64,000 bases of DNA from Batillaria attramentaria (GCA_018292915.2 JACVVK020000190.1:1002501-1066500); one strand, 5' to 3'. Positions 19,671-32,199 are shown, counted from the stretch's first letter. A program made the numbers and translations. Notes: generated by a model from the letters alone, not told the origin.

Positions 19671-20170
19671 TATGGGGCGATCGGTGGTCTTGTGGTTAAG
19701 AGACTTGTCACCAATGCGAGATGTCAGGGGTTCGAGTCCCACGCGGGGCACAGAATTTTTCCTTCTCCGTATGAGTGAGTGTTTGGTATGCTTTATGTTT
19801 TTTATGAGAGACCACAAAGCAATGTTCCTCTTTTGGAAATTTAATAAATGTCTTATGTCTTATGTCTTCTCGTATGTGGCACCGTTCCTTCGGGCCGATC
19901 GTCGCGGGTACTCCGGCTTCCTCCCCCTTTGCTTTGGAAATGTTCAGCCCACAAAATTCGAAAAAAATAAATGCAGTTCTAAATTCCGAAATTTAAATAG
20001 CTGAGCTGACCCTTCGCACCACGTGGTTGTAATGTGTTTATGTCCAGAGTGTGAGAGAATGCGTGCGATTCACGTGAGCGTGCGTGTTGGGTTCAGTTCG
20101 CGGCGCTTTGAGCCGATTCATGAAATTGGGTAAAGCGCCTATACAATACTCATTATTATTATTATTATTA
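19671..20170 (+). mobile_element. SINE-B split by a short retro insert
   Basis: The head and first body part are at 19671-19778 and the rest at 19868-20170, ending GGTAAAGCGCCTATACAAT then (ATT)n. The insert (19779-19867) ends in GTCTTATGTCTTATGTCTT. TCCGTATG before it and CTCGTATG after it look like a target duplication, because the SINE-B at 16827 has only one CTCGTATG at that place. Confidence 0.85.
19779..19867 (+). mobile_element. 5'-truncated retro insert with (CTTATGT)n tail
   Basis: About 89 bp without homologue in the other SINE-B copies. It contains TTTGGAAATTTAATAAATG (a polyadenylation-like signal) and then a 7-bp tandem tail. Short imperfect duplications flank it. This fits a LINE 3' end inserted by target-primed reverse transcription; the family was not recognised. 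Confidence 0.6.
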
Positions 20171-20410
20171 CATGCAAAAGTTTCTTGTTAGAGCTGTGAG
20201 GTTGGAGGAAACTGTTTTTATTGCTATTGTATTTGTGTAGGGATTTTCTCAGTCACGGTTAGCTAGCGTGACAACTATCGGTCTTGGAAAACAAAGATAC
20301 AATCCTCCGAAGTGTGAGTGTGGCTACCCATGTGGCGGGGTACATGAAAACGGTCAAACACGCAGACCTCTCGTCAGTGTGGATGGAACATGGAGTGTTA
20401 ATCAGCCAAG

Positions 20411-20577
20411 GAGGGTGGAGGGTGGGTGTTTGGGAGTTTAACGTCCTTTTCCACCACGCATGAGTGATATCAAAGACGGGGCAACGAGAAAAAGGCCAGT
20501 ACAAATATTTAGCCCCAGCCGGGATTCGAATTCACGACTCGAGCATTGAGAGTGAGTCAAACGTTCGACCATTCAAA
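20411..20577 (-). mobile_element. SINE-A, diverged, with imperfect ~28-bp duplication
   Basis: Minus-strand copy with tail GGTGGGTGTTTGGGAGTTTA, body and a damaged head. GATGGAACATGGA occurs on both sides (about 20381 and 20579) and the similarity extends over about 28 bp (GTTAATCAGCC against GTTCAGCC). An (AAC)n-like array (20620-20657) follows. Confidence 0.8.
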
Positions 20578-20627
20578 TCGATGGAACATGGAAAGTTCAG
20601 CCGAGGAACGCCTACAACAACAACGCC

Positions 20628-20658
<31 letters not shown>

Positions 20659-20659
20659 T

Positions 20660-22020
20660 ACCTCACCGAACAAAAAGTGCGATACCTCGGTAGATACGTC
20701 CTGAGTTCTGTACACGTTGGTTGAGCGCCCGTGGGGAACTACCGCACCTCCTGCATTTAATTGATGTTCTCGTGCAACCCAGCAAAGCTGATCATCGTTT
20801 AATTACATCAGTTCTCAGTGCACTTGATGACAAGCCCACCCGGGGGATTCCCTGCCGGCCCTTCCGGGAAAAAGCGCATTATGTTCGTTTTACGATGACC
20901 GTATGCGTGTACCGGAGTGACGTCCGGCAAGCCGAACGTATGTGTTGAAGAAGCCATGCGCGCGTTGAATGGGAGGGAAAATTGGGCGGTCGGTGGTCTT
21001 AGGCTAGGAAAATTGCTGAACAAGGTAGAACAAATTTGATCCTAGCTTTTTATCACAGATTTCAGTAGAACACAATGCTGTGGTGGTCTCCGTGAATTTT
21101 TTTCTCCGTCCGCGTCACAGTTAAAAACGACCGTTTATCGTGCCATTTTCACTATATGAGCCCTATAAATGGGCTTTTGAGGGTGTGCACAAAGTATGCG
21201 TATTTGCGGGTACAGAAATGCGCAGAATTCCGGTCTAAACACTGTTGCTGCTAGACAAGACATGCGTTGCTGACATACTGAAATTTCACACCAATCAGAA
21301 GTTCGCCGGACTGGTGGTTCGCCCGGTTAAGAACGGCCTTTAGTTTCACAACCCAACGTTTCTCACAAGCGGACAAAATATTTGATTTGTAGTCCCGATT
21401 GCCGACCTGTCAATACTGACCTTCCAAGGGTTTTATATTATTGGGGGAACGGAAAATATAAATAATGTGACAGATCGAGTGTCAGCTTTCAGGTGTAGAT
21501 CTTTCTCAGCGCTGGGTTCATCTCATTTCCTACGGGCACGAAAACCATGTTGCAACCATACTTATCAGCGAGGGAAATCAACAACGTTTTTTGACAAAGC
21601 AAATCAAATGTTAGCCTACGCAGAGAAAATGTTCCAGGCAACAGAGCCCAAAAATCTAAGTCGGATTTCCTTTCACGGATCAAGTTTGTAATTAGTTTTG
21701 GGAAAGACATACGAACAGCCTTTTCCGGATATTGTGTCACCGGAGCGAAGACTTCAACAAAATCAATACAGGGCCAGACATTCCTTGTTCAGGAAGAGAG
21801 ACGTATTACCTATTCACAGTGTTGTCTTCGCTCGAAAATTCTTCTTAACTCTTTCTGTACTAACGGTTTCAGTCACACGTCTGGCGCTAGCTGCCTGTGT
21901 CCCGCGATGACATTGCACCGTGTCGGCAAATACATTTACATTTAGGGGAATTGTTGCTTGGATATTGTACTTTATTTTGGCACCGCAATAAGCCAAGGAA
22001 ACCTGACAGCAGACATGTTG
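20660..22020. other. No gene recognised
   Basis: Unique-looking sequence. GGGCGGTCGGTGGTCT near 20989 equals the first bases of SINE-B but nothing else of it follows. Open frames of 60-86 codons match no recognised family. Confidence 0.35.
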
Positions 22021-22021
22021 G

Positions 22022-22245
22022 AAAGGGACGTAAAACTGTTACAACGAAAGAACAGGGTAGAATGAGTTAAGAAAGGGAGGTAAAATGTCACAAACTGTTA
22101 CAAATAGAACGGGATGGAATAAGTTAAGAAAGGGAGGTAAAATGTCACAAACTGCTGCGACTAGAACGGGATGGAATGAGTTAAGAAAGAGAGATAAAAT
22201 GTAACAAACTGTCACGACTACAGAACAGGGGAGAATGAGTTAAAC
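22022..22245. repeat. ~62-bp minisatellite, four diverged copies
   Basis: Repeated core GAATGAGTTAAGAAAGGGAG followed by GTAAAATGTCACAAACTG and a TAGAACGGGATG-like segment. Four copies start near 22026, 22081, 22142 and 22203, with substitutions and small indels. It is non-coding. Confidence 0.85.
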
Positions 22246-22740
22246 GCTGTATTCCAAAAGTACTAGTCTTCAAAGAAACCTACTTATGGTTAGAAAAAGC
22301 TTCGCTTGCGGATGCGCGTATACGCTCCATATGGACTGTTTTCATAATTAGGAGAGCTCTCAATGCGACCGAAAAATCAAATTCTTCAACTAGGCTGTTG
22401 CCCGCAACACTAGCTGACCCCTCGATATTCAGTTGGCGTCGTCAGACCCCCTTCTGTTAGTTTAGTGCCAGCTTTTGAGACGCTGTCACTGTTCAGGTGT
22501 CTAACTGATATGATGGTAGACACTGTAGAAAGATCTCAGAACGATTTGTGAGGACAGAGCGACGATTAGAGTGAACGCGCTTGGCTCAAAAAGAGAGAGA
22601 GAGAGAGAGGAGGGGGGGGGAGTGAGGCTATTCATATCGACCTCGAAATTCAAACGAAAACCGCTCAAAAGGTGTCAGGAAAACATTACACGCGAGCCGA
22701 GGTGCTAAAAATTATGAATCAAAACATGGCGCGGCTAGTT
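22246..22740. other. No gene recognised
   Basis: Unique-looking sequence with a short GA tract (22592-22610) next to a G tract (22611-22620). Confidence 0.35.
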
Positions 22741-22754
22741 CACACACACACACA

Positions 22755-22820
<66 letters not shown>
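22741..22820. repeat. (CA)n microsatellite
   Basis: About 40 CA units with a single T substitution at 22761. Confidence 0.95.
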
Positions 22821-22823
<3 letters not shown>

Positions 22824-23043
22824 ACAAAGGCAACATTGCAATAGTTTCTCAATCGTGTAGTTTCGTGGCTAAGTTGAAATATAAAACGTTCTCTTCCTCA
22901 TTAACGTCGAACAGGAACGCTCACAATTTGTATTTTGCGCTACTCAAGGGGGGACAAGTAGGGAAGTGGATGCTGCAAGGGAGAAAACTGTTCCTGTTTG
23001 GGAAGAGTGATCACTAGATCTAGCGGTTCCGAGCCCAGAAAGA

Positions 23044-23135
23044 GATGATGATGATGATGATGATGAAACCTTTATTTCAGGATAGAGTTGTTAGGCACTG
23101 GAAGGCCTCTCTTACACACTGTCCTGCTAACACTA
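23044..23135 (-). mobile_element. LINE 3' end with (CAT)n tail
   Basis: On the minus strand: GTGCCTAACAACTCTATCCT, then GAAATAAAGGTTTCATCATC and further CAT units. The GAAATAAA.GTTTCATC ending is like the one at 18364-18384, so it may be the same or a related family. Confidence 0.55.
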
Positions 23136-23682
23136 CAATAGACTATTCAACTAAGTATTAGGACCACATGAAACCAGAATCTATGTGGCAAATCAAGGAG
23201 ATTAGTACAAAACAAGCGAGTACAACAAAACATTTAACAAAAGATGTATAGGAATTCAGCATCAGTAAGGCGTTACTAAACACGCTGCTCATGCGAGAGA
23301 GAGAGAGAGAGGGGGGGGGGGGGGCAAAGAAAACTGAGAGGAGGCAAGACTGCTTACAATATCACTCCTTGCTATTTTTGGAGTTTGTGCTTTCAACCAG
23401 AACTAACCAATACATCCGCCTAACAAGACACGACTTACTGTAACTGGTGCTTCGGAATCTGACTTGGAAACGAATTGTGACCATTTCTGTACAAAAGATG
23501 ATAACACGTAGCGATCGGGTGTGAAAACAAACAGTGTAGACTACGGAACATTTCCACTGAACCTCACCTTCGGTAATATGCTCATTTACCAAAATTCACA
23601 TGTAGCCAGTTCATGATTGGAAAGTCATGCTATGCAGTTAAAGTGAGCGAATACTTCGGGCCGACTAGCTAATCCTATTGCT

Positions 23683-23684
<2 letters not shown>
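23136..23684. other. No gene recognised
   Basis: Includes a GA tract followed by poly-G (23295-23323). No exon was recognised. Confidence 0.35.

Positions 23685-23753
<69 letters not shown>
23685..23753. repeat. (GT)n microsatellite
   Basis: Perfect array of about 34 GT units. Confidence 0.97.
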
Positions 23754-23754
<1 letters not shown>

Positions 23755-24761
23755 TACAGAGAGATCAGAAGGTAAAAACGCGTGGGCTGCGTGCCGTTGC
23801 TATGGAGTATTTGTTTTAGTCAGTGGGCGTGGCTACAGGCGTTTGGGTCACGCGTCAATGACTTCACGGCCGGCTTCGGCCGGGTCACTCAGTGCACGTG
23901 ATGATTTAGACAGTGCAAGGACTGAAAGTTTTAGTATTACAAGCTCCAGCATTCTGACTGAGAAGAATGAACAAGTTGCGAGCCTGAGTGTCCAGTTCGT
24001 GGCACCGCCTCTGTCAACATTTTGTCATGGGCAAAAATTGATGATCAGTCTGTGACTGATGCCGTCAGAACTAAATGCAACCCTGTTTTCGTTCAGTGGG
24101 CCGGTCATATGAGTGTGTTCCGTGTATCCTGGGTCACTTGCATCTCTCCAGAGAGCTAAATCCGCGTTGCCTAGTGCCGAATGCTGTCTATACAATTAAT
24201 TATTCAAAAGCGACAGGGAGAAGCATGGTTTACGTAGCGTGAGTTCTCTTTCATTGGTTGGCGAAAGCCCAGTCTGGCGCCAAGTCAGGTCCACACAGTT
24301 TTCTGACTTTCCGGGCAGAAGAGTAGGTGGACGGCGCATGCGTGGCAAAATAGTTGTCTGCTGGTGCTTGGTTCAAAGCGCCACGCGACGCGAGTGAGGC
24401 TTGTTGCTGGTTGGGGCTCGCGTTGTGGGATGTGTCTGATGTATGCATAGGCATTCCAGCACCGACCCACGTCTGACTCCGTACCCCCTCCCTCCCTCCC
24501 TCACATTCTCACCTTCCCTCCCCCTCCAGTTCAAACCACCTCCCAGCCACTGGGACGCCGAGTCGGCTGGCATCCAACACCAACTGCATGCCAAGCGACA
24601 AGCGCGGGTAGAAGCAGACGACACTTCCCCTCCTTGAAGCTGTTTCTAAAAGTGACTTTCACTGGCCGATTTGGATCGAAAGTCGTAAAGAAAACACGCT
24701 TTTCTAGTTGACAAACACTCGCAGGTAGTGTAACTGACGGTCGCGCACCGCTGCAGTCAAA
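23754..24761 (+). promoter_or_regulatory. Possible promoter region upstream of the candidate exon
   Basis: More CpG-rich than its surroundings, with an inverted CCAAT box in TTTCATTGGTTGGCG (about 24250), GGCCGGCTTCGGCCGG (about 23869) and a C/T-rich stretch (24478-24545). No TATA box was seen at a sensible distance. The role is inferred only from the exon that follows. Confidence 0.25.
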
Positions 24762-24850
24762 ATGCCGTTCGGTTCGTTCGAGACACTCAAAGGAAAGGTT
24801 CTGCAACCGTCCAAGGATGCAGCTAATTTGGCAAAAATCTCTCTACACCG
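24762..24850 (+). CDS. Candidate first coding exon of an unidentified host gene
   Basis: ATG at 24762 lies in a good context (GTCAAAATGC, purine at -3). It opens a frame MPFGSFETLKGKVLQPSKDA then ANLAKISLHR that runs into CACCG|GTAAGTC at 24851, a consensus 5' splice site (phase 2). The peptide is of ordinary composition, unlike the microsatellite and transposon frames around it, and there is no repeat here. The protein family was not recognised, so no function is given. It would be a short N-terminal exon with a long downstream intron. A 91-codon frame on the opposite strand overlaps and is probably a shadow. The call rests on start context plus donor only. Confidence 0.5.
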
Positions 24851-26110
24851 GTAAGTCAAAACTGTTTCATTGTTTCACATCCGTGTTGTCCGTATGACGC
24901 CCACGTGTTTGCCTGTAATGTGTCAGTGACGTGTCTGTCGTTTGATTGTTTGAACTGTTCAAAGATTTGTTCCGTTTTAAATTTTTAAAAAAATGATTCT
25001 TTTTCTTTTTGAGTGACCAAACGGGTGTATCTGATTAAAATATCGGAGACTGACTCCATGGATACCTTTTCGGGGGGAGTCTGGGGACCGACATAAAAGC
25101 ATAAGAACTTCTATAAGAGTTAATTGACAAGGAATGCTCAAAGGAGCACAGCACGTGAAAACGGACCGGGTGTGTGCTGACACCACTTGTTTGAAAATGC
25201 GAGCTTCTTCGATATATTGCAAAAGAAGGTTTCCTTCTTTCCAACTAGCTCAACTGCTTTACAAACGGCAAACTTTGTCATTTTGGGAAAAAAGTGTAAC
25301 CGGACAACAAAGAGACAACAAAAAAGCTCTCTGTTACCACGCAATGTGCCAACTCCGAATATATAATGCCCTGAACGACTACTGGTATTCATACTGAACA
25401 AATGTCACGGATTTAACCTTTTTCCCGGTTTGCTCCTCTTTAGAAATCGACCACTGCCTACTTCTACACCATTTTTTTTATTTTTTTATTTATTTATTTT
25501 ATTTTTTTTTTTTTTTGGGGGGGGGGGGTCTGATTTCTCGTCGTAAAAGTCTTGAGTTTTTTTCAGTTGATTTTATTGTGCTTAGGAATTATTCTATTAT
25601 TATTCCTAGCTAGCTATTTTTCCTTTTTGGACAAATGTGACGCACCCCCCCCCCCCCCCCCCCCCCCCCCCCACGATTTGAGTCTGAAGTCACTTTTTAA
25701 AGTTTTTGAGGTTTTGATATGATCTTACAGGTTTTTTAATGCTGAATCCAATGGTGAAAACCAGATTAAAATCGGATAATTATTTTTGAAGTTATGATCT
25801 GTTAAAAATGACGTACCCCATGAAACAAAATGGCCACCTCGGTCGGAAAATCGGGTGCTGCACTATTCAGCTGCATGTAACTTCCGACTCATTTCGTGGC
25901 GTAGCGTCACAAATGAAAATGTGCGATGGCCGACAGAATGCAAAATACTAAAACGGTAACCTGCGTCAAGGGAATTTCTCGTATCAATTGTTTATTCAGT
26001 ACCTCCTAACCGTGTTGTCCTCACAAATAACGAGTGCACACATATGAACTGAAAAGGGTCTTTATCACAAGGCAAGACGCCGGCGCTTAGAGCCTGCTTA
26101 GTTCACGTAT
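24851..26110. other. Probable intron start; no further exon recognised
   Basis: Begins with the GTAAGTC donor. It contains T-rich (25470-25516) and G tracts, a poly-C tract (25644-25671) and AT-rich sequence. No acceptor with a convincing exon was found. Confidence 0.35.
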
Positions 26111-26113
26111 AAG

Positions 26114-26213
26114 GGAGGATGGGTGAGTGTGTGGGACTTTAACGTCCTTCTCCACCACATGGTATGAGCACCGGGGAGGCGGAGCAAGGAAAACAAAGGC
26201 CAGCACAAACATA
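26114..26213 (-). mobile_element. SINE-A fragment, headless
   Basis: Tail and body only: GGGTGAGTGTGTGGGACTTT, AACGTCCTTCTCCACCACAT, then AAAGGCCAGCACAAACATAT. The tRNA-like head is missing, as in a 5'-truncated insertion. It is diverged. Confidence 0.7.
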
Positions 26214-26562
26214 TAAGCACATTATGTGTTTTCTATATCATTACAATTATTGTCATAATAAAATTATCACATATAACAGAGATCTCTCGTTCACGGTTTC
26301 TCCGAAGTGACGATATTGATAGAAACTGGTCAAAGCGACGGCCTTCGCTGTGTATTTTGGATAGAACATTCTAGTTCCATTTTGAAAATTCTGGGCTTCA
26401 CTTTCGTATCTCAAATTATTGTATCATTCGTCTGTGGTTCATAATGACTATCCATGGACAGCTAGACAGCATCGCACTCCCCGCAAGTTGTGAACGACGC
26501 CTAGGAACCCCAAAGGGGAGAACTGTTTACGCAGCTAGTCCGCCAGGCTGAAGCCTGTACAG

Positions 26563-26730
26563 GGTGACTGGGTGTTTCGGGGTTTAACGTCCTTTTCCAC
26601 CACATACGAGTGATATCAAAGACGGGGCAACGATGAAAAAGCCAGCACAAATATTTGGCCCCAGCAGGGATACGAACTCACGACCCGAGCATTATAAGTC
26701 CAACACTACCATTCGGCCACCCCGGCTCCC
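26563..26730 (-). mobile_element. SINE-A, full length, perfect 15-bp TSD
   Basis: Minus-strand copy with tail, body and head, flanked by CTGAAGCCTGTACAG at 26548-26562 and 26731-26745. A 2-nt loss in the head (CCAACACTACC) damages the spacing after the A box. Confidence 0.95.
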
Positions 26731-26977
26731 CTGAAGCCTGTACAGACTAGCAGGCACACAGACAGACTCGAAAACAATAGTGCCCCAGCAATGGTCGGGG
26801 GCTTAAACTATTTGCGGAAAAAAAAACTGAGCCTGGCTACGCTTGTCCTAGTTTCATTTCAAGATAAAAATGCCAAAATGTAAGGGACACCACTCCGGGG
26901 TTATAACCTACATGTAACTGCTTTGTTGTTCAAATACGTTTAGCTTGATTGTGAGAATTAGTGAATAGCTCACTGGG

Positions 26978-27382
26978 GTGAGCGGTGGTCTAATAGGCAG
27001 CGCGTCGGATTTAGCCGCTGTGCTACTGAACGGCCGTCACCAGCGTCATGGCGATGAAGCGTGGGTTCGATCCCAGGTCGAGCTTGTGATATGTGATACC
27101 GGTTTTTCTTGACTGCCGGGCTGCTCATCGGGTGTTTCTCTCCGGGTTATCCGGCTTTCCTACCCCAGCAAAATTGTAAAAATATAGGTATTAGGTGGCG
27201 CTGCACTGCGCTGACGTGCTTCCCCCGGGGGAAGCAACCCGAATTTCCCGAAAGTAGGGAAAAACAAGTACTCTCTCTGTCAAGTATAACGAAACCTGTT
27301 TCTGACATTCAGTAGTTCGGAGTTTGCTGTCTATCCTTCTGTACTGTTCTCACCTCAGTCACCTATCCAGCTGATAAAATAA
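26978..27382 (+). mobile_element. SINE-C with 19-bp TSD and ~107 bp of extra 3' sequence
   Basis: The head has GGTGGTCTAATAGGCAGCGC (A box) and GGGTTCGATCCCAGG (B box). The body ACCGGTTTTTCTTGACTGCC, CTCCGGGTTATCCGGCTTTC and GGTGGCGCTGCACTGC is shared with the copies at 16739-17424 and 63418. The usual end (GAATTTCCCGAAAGTAGGG...AGTACT) is at about 27275. TAGTGAATAGCTCACTGGG flanks 26959-26977 and 27383-27401, so the inserted unit includes 27276-27382, ending in GATAAAATAA. Confidence 0.88.
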
Positions 27383-27401
27383 TAGTGAATAGCTCACTGG
27401 G

Positions 27402-30400
27402 TGACTTTGATGTCAGAATGATATTTTGCCAGGTAGTATGATACCAGAATGTGAGAAACAGCTGCAAAAATCAATTAGTGTTCATTTTTTCCTGCCTCCG
27501 ATGAAAATAATTCGCCAGCCTTGTCAGCACTTTGACATTAGCACAGTTATTTCTGTTGGCTGTTATATGATATCAAACTGCTTCATTCTACCAGAATTGC
27601 GCAATGTTAGGTAAAAATGATCTACGGGATGGGCCATTCAAATGATGAAATTCCAAGAAAATGGTATAGAAACGTGCCTGAATGAATGCTGTTAACCGTC
27701 ACGTGAATTTTAAGATCATGTCAATTTTTAATGCTGGAATTTCTCGTCTTACAACTGCTCGTCAGATATGCAGTACACCTCATTATAACGTGACTGTATT
27801 TGTCATATCGTTCGTGAAGAAGGTTGTACACACGAAAACTTGGAATAACGATTTGTTGTCTCTTGTACACTGAGCGTATGTTGGGCCTTTGAGTACGCTG
27901 GTCTTTTTCTTGCACGGTGGCAATCTGTTAGGGTCTGATTACAGCACGAGGGTTATGGCTGTTTGTTAATGTCTGATATTCATACCTGATCAAGGCACAT
28001 CCGGACGCAAACGCAGGCTTCAAGGTCTGTATTCATTAGGGGACATGCGATCGGGGGCTGCAGATGAGCGTTGTTCTAATTTGCCCGCGAGTCTCCATCA
28101 AACAACAATAGCACGGCGATTATGTGCTATTTGTCAATGTCATTCGTCTAAAATCGGTGGAATATGGGCAAATGTGCTGAGAATAGACATGGGTTTGGGA
28201 ATGCAGCCTGGAAAATACCATTGTTTTGTCTACGACTGTATGGTTGTATGAATATCAACATCAGGGATGTGCTATGTTTAAAGATTAAAGGATTTAAAGA
28301 TTAACAGTTTAATGGCGACATGATATATTCTGCTGTATTTTGTACAGTTTTAGTACAAACTAAAAAGTACCCCCTTGAATGGTCAGTCGACAATAAAATA
28401 TATTGACCTCTGGCAGTCTGATCAAAGGAATGTTGAAAAGGACGGAACAGCTTTACGAAGAAATCAGCACGCCCTTATTTTGCAGAACTCTCACCAAGAT
28501 GCTCTCGTTTGTAAGATGACTCGACACTGATATGTTCAGGTGGACTAAATGCTAACTGACCGCGTGCAGGCAGCTACACCTAGCGAGGGGAAGATGTCCT
28601 GCACGCCTTCTTACCTTTCCGAGACAATCAGCATTCGTTTTTTTGTTCTGGAAACTCTGGGAAGATTAAAGTGAAATTCTGGACAACAGAATCTTCCAAG
28701 ATTAAAAAAAAAATTTAAAATTAAACTACTCATATTTCGCTCGCGAGATTAATTCTGTAAAAAAAACCAAAAAACTTATTACACCGATATTTACAAATTT
28801 TTTTTTTAGGCAGTTTTTCTGTGCACGCCTTTTTCACATGTTTAATTTGCTGTCCCTGTGTGTATTAACTGCTGGTGTCTGTCAGATTCAGTTTGTCAGT
28901 TGTTTCTCTAAACCATGTGCGGCGTTGAATCCAAATGTATATTTATACCTTTTTTAGCGTTGCAGTCACTGTTTTGTTCTCTGTCTTGTCAGCCAGCCCA
29001 ATGTATTTTGGTAACGTAAAGGTAACGTCTCCAAAGTTAGATCTTCGGGTCATGGAGACACCTAATGTAAATCTCAACACCTCCATGCATGAATGGGAAG
29101 ATTAAAGTTTTTAAAGTTTTTCACTAGAACGCTGTGAGAATCTACTATAATTATTTTTTAGGTAGGCAAAAATGATTTCACTTTAACGAAACAGATGGTA
29201 GTGACTTACTCTCTATAATTATGCTAAATAAATTGCGTACTCCACTGTTGTACTTTTTTTTTAATGAAGTAGCTGACATTTAGAAATGTTCCGAGCGGAA
29301 GTGGCCACAAATAAACGAAGGGCCAAAAAGACAGTTCTGCTTTGCCGTCAAGTGAAACCCAGATAACCGAGAAAGTTGGCATTCCGAGAACGATTGCGAA
29401 GTATCGTGACAAGCGAAATAAAACCAGGCTCAAGAAAAGCCCACACTCGGAAAGACAAAGAGCAACCCCTCCACAGAAGAACAAATTTAGAGAAATTTTA
29501 GCTGTCTTAGAATGAATTTGCAACGAATTTTTTAACAGGGTTATCAATTGTGCGCCATCGTGTTTGTTTGTTTGTTTGTTGGTAGTGCGAGAAACAAATT
29601 CGTCCAACTTCGATTAGCATTTCAAACTACCTTGATGTAAATGATAATGTGTCGAATTGCCCTGGATTCAGTTTTTCCCTATGCATAATGAAACTACTGA
29701 AGTTACAATATTTCATGAAAATTCACGAAAAACGCTCCCAGCATATTTTCATTCACGCATGGTCATTTCCAGTGATTGTATTTTGGGCTTTCCGGCAGTT
29801 TGTATGTAAATTTATAAGGGAAATTTAAACACGTTTTGAAAACCATCCAGTGAAAGCTAACGACCCGATCATGACATTTCTATTTTCCTTTTCCAGAGTG
29901 TAAGGTCACCGAAACCTTACATCCTAGAACATATAAATGTATTGATACCTTCTCGCATACCGTTAGTGGGTATGAATGATACGTCACTGCCTGCTGACAA
30001 TAGCCGATTCGCTTCGCAGTTTGTACACAATCGCTTTAGGCGGATTTTTTTGTGGGCCAGTGACAGTCAATGCTGTAGCCCTTTGCATGACTGAGCGTGC
30101 AAAGCTTGTGTAACCCATGAAATTAGCACCACACTGCGTACACAGCACGGATGGTTGGTGTTTGTCGTGGTACAGCTGTTGCTATTGATATTGTTGTTGT
30201 TTCGTTCGGAACATGTGGTTGCAGATGGGCACGGCGCCAATGAACAAAGGACGTTGACCACAGGACAAACGAAGGCTTACTACGTTCATACAAATTTCAT
30301 GTAATTTGCACCGAACGTATTGCAATTATAGCACAGTTTCGATTCCATTCTGATATAGCGTTGGCTGTACCCTGGTCGTCTTTTGATACCACCGTAAAAC

Positions 30401-30900
30401 TTATCTAGTGACAAAGGCCGTTTAACAAAACGAGCCAACCAACCAAATAAAAATGTACTGATGTTGTCATTGTATTATTCACACGATAGTTTCGTACTTG
30501 GCGAAGCGCCAAATTAAAAATGGCAGACGGGACAGCTTAGGAGAAGTGCATACCTTGTCAGTTGCATATATATTGCATATATTTTATCATATATTGTTTT
30601 TGTGTGTATACTTTTACGTGTTCGTTGGTGTATGGTTTTGAATTCTTATTTTGGGAACGTAGGTACATTACATATAACATAGTTATAACAGTACAAGTAT
30701 GAAAGAGAGTGCAATGCAATACAACGTGCCAGCTGGCAATACAGTTAGACATGTCATGTCACGCACAAAATGTTTATTGATGCGTCACGGCTGACATGTA
30801 AATATGGCTGTTCATTCACATGTTCGTCTTGTTCAGCAAATTGCCAGACATCCTCAGCAAATCCTTGATTAATCTCCACCCATTCCCTTCATTACTGGGT
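27402..30900. other. No gene recognised (about 3.5 kb)
   Basis: AT-richer and poorer in microsatellites than the rest. It has small repeats such as AAGATTAAAGGATTTAAAGA (28280), GGGAAGATTAAAG at 28659 and 29095, and a (GTTT)n stretch at 29563-29580. No exon with splice sites or transposon protein could be supported. A 127-codon minus-strand frame (29224-29607) matches nothing recognised. Confidence 0.35.
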
Positions 30901-32160
30901 GAACGTACACCCGAGGCCTGCTGCTGCTGCAACCCAAACTGGGCGATGCCAGCCTGTAGTTGGTACGTATCGCGCACGAACGCTGGCTTCCAGTCGATAA
31001 AACCCAATCCTTGCTTTGTGACTTTCGCTTTCCCCTTTTGTTACTATTGTTGGACATGAAAAGCAGCGCATACGTCAGCGCTGGGAGGACAGTGAATGAA
31101 CGTGAGTGTACGCATCCATGAAAGCGACAAACTATCGACAGACGTCACCGGAAGTCCATTAGCTTACCGGATATTACACGTGTCCCGACATCAGGCCCGC
31201 ACAAAATGAAAGGTATTTGTTTGACTGGGCAACAATAGTAGGCTGCACCCGTCTTTCGACATGCCTGTATGGGGCATGTGGGAAAGTTTGAACAATTATT
31301 TGCCCGGACTATAAATGGCAGATTGTGTTTCTCTTCAAATCTTTTTGTAGCCGCCATTTTAAATTTGGAATGGACTTCATTTGTGTTTCTGATAAAGAAT
31401 ACAAGGAAACGACAAGGAAAAAAAATGTTACAATATTCTTTGCCTAGAAAGTCCATTAAGCATCAAAGAATTATTGATTATTTTTAATTCCACAGTGTTC
31501 AAGAGCTTCCAAAACATAGGGCATGAGCTTCTTCCTAAGATATTCCACAATGAATTCCGTTTGAAAAATCTCGCTGCATTTCTTGCACCTTTAGTTTAAA
31601 TGCGGTCCAAAATTTAACATAACTTAAGACAAAACGGGGAAAGGCTAAAACTTTCAGTGATAAAAAAAAAATATTTGCAAATTCTGCCCTGATATTGTTA
31701 CAAGAAAGGCAGCACGCAAACGGCAAACGTTTCCAGTGACAGGAATAATTGCTACATGTTAGACCATGAATTTACCATCACAAAGACAGAACAAAAACGC
31801 CAGAACTTCCCGTGACATTTCAAGTCGTGCAGGATCAGCTTGTAACCGGACCGGTGTGCGACAGAACTCAGTGTTCTAACCGGGGGCTTCCATGGAGTAC
31901 TTTAATTGTGTGACTCACTTATTATTTATTTCCACGATCGATCCTGGCCCACTGGCGTGGTGTGGTGTGGTAGGCTTCCCCGGCTCTCTAAGCTCCGTAC
32001 ATGGAACGAACTGCTAATGTTTTGTGCAAACCCGGCGACGTTGCGTCACTCGACACTCAGTGGGCCCTCTCATTTTAGCACCCCCCCCCACCCTCCCAGC
32101 CCCCGTAAACCCCCCCTCCCCCCACCCAAAAAAAAAAAAAACACTCGCCCAACCAACACC
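30901..32160. other. No gene recognised
   Basis: Unique-looking sequence ending in C-rich and A-rich tracts (32081-32141). No supported exon. Confidence 0.35.

Positions 32161-32165
<5 letters not shown>

Positions 32166-32199
<34 letters not shown>

Noticed and set aside
20983..21005. SINE-B head fragment (GGGCGGTCGGTGGTCT)
   Set aside because: Only about 17 bases match and nothing of the body follows, so it is too short to call an element.
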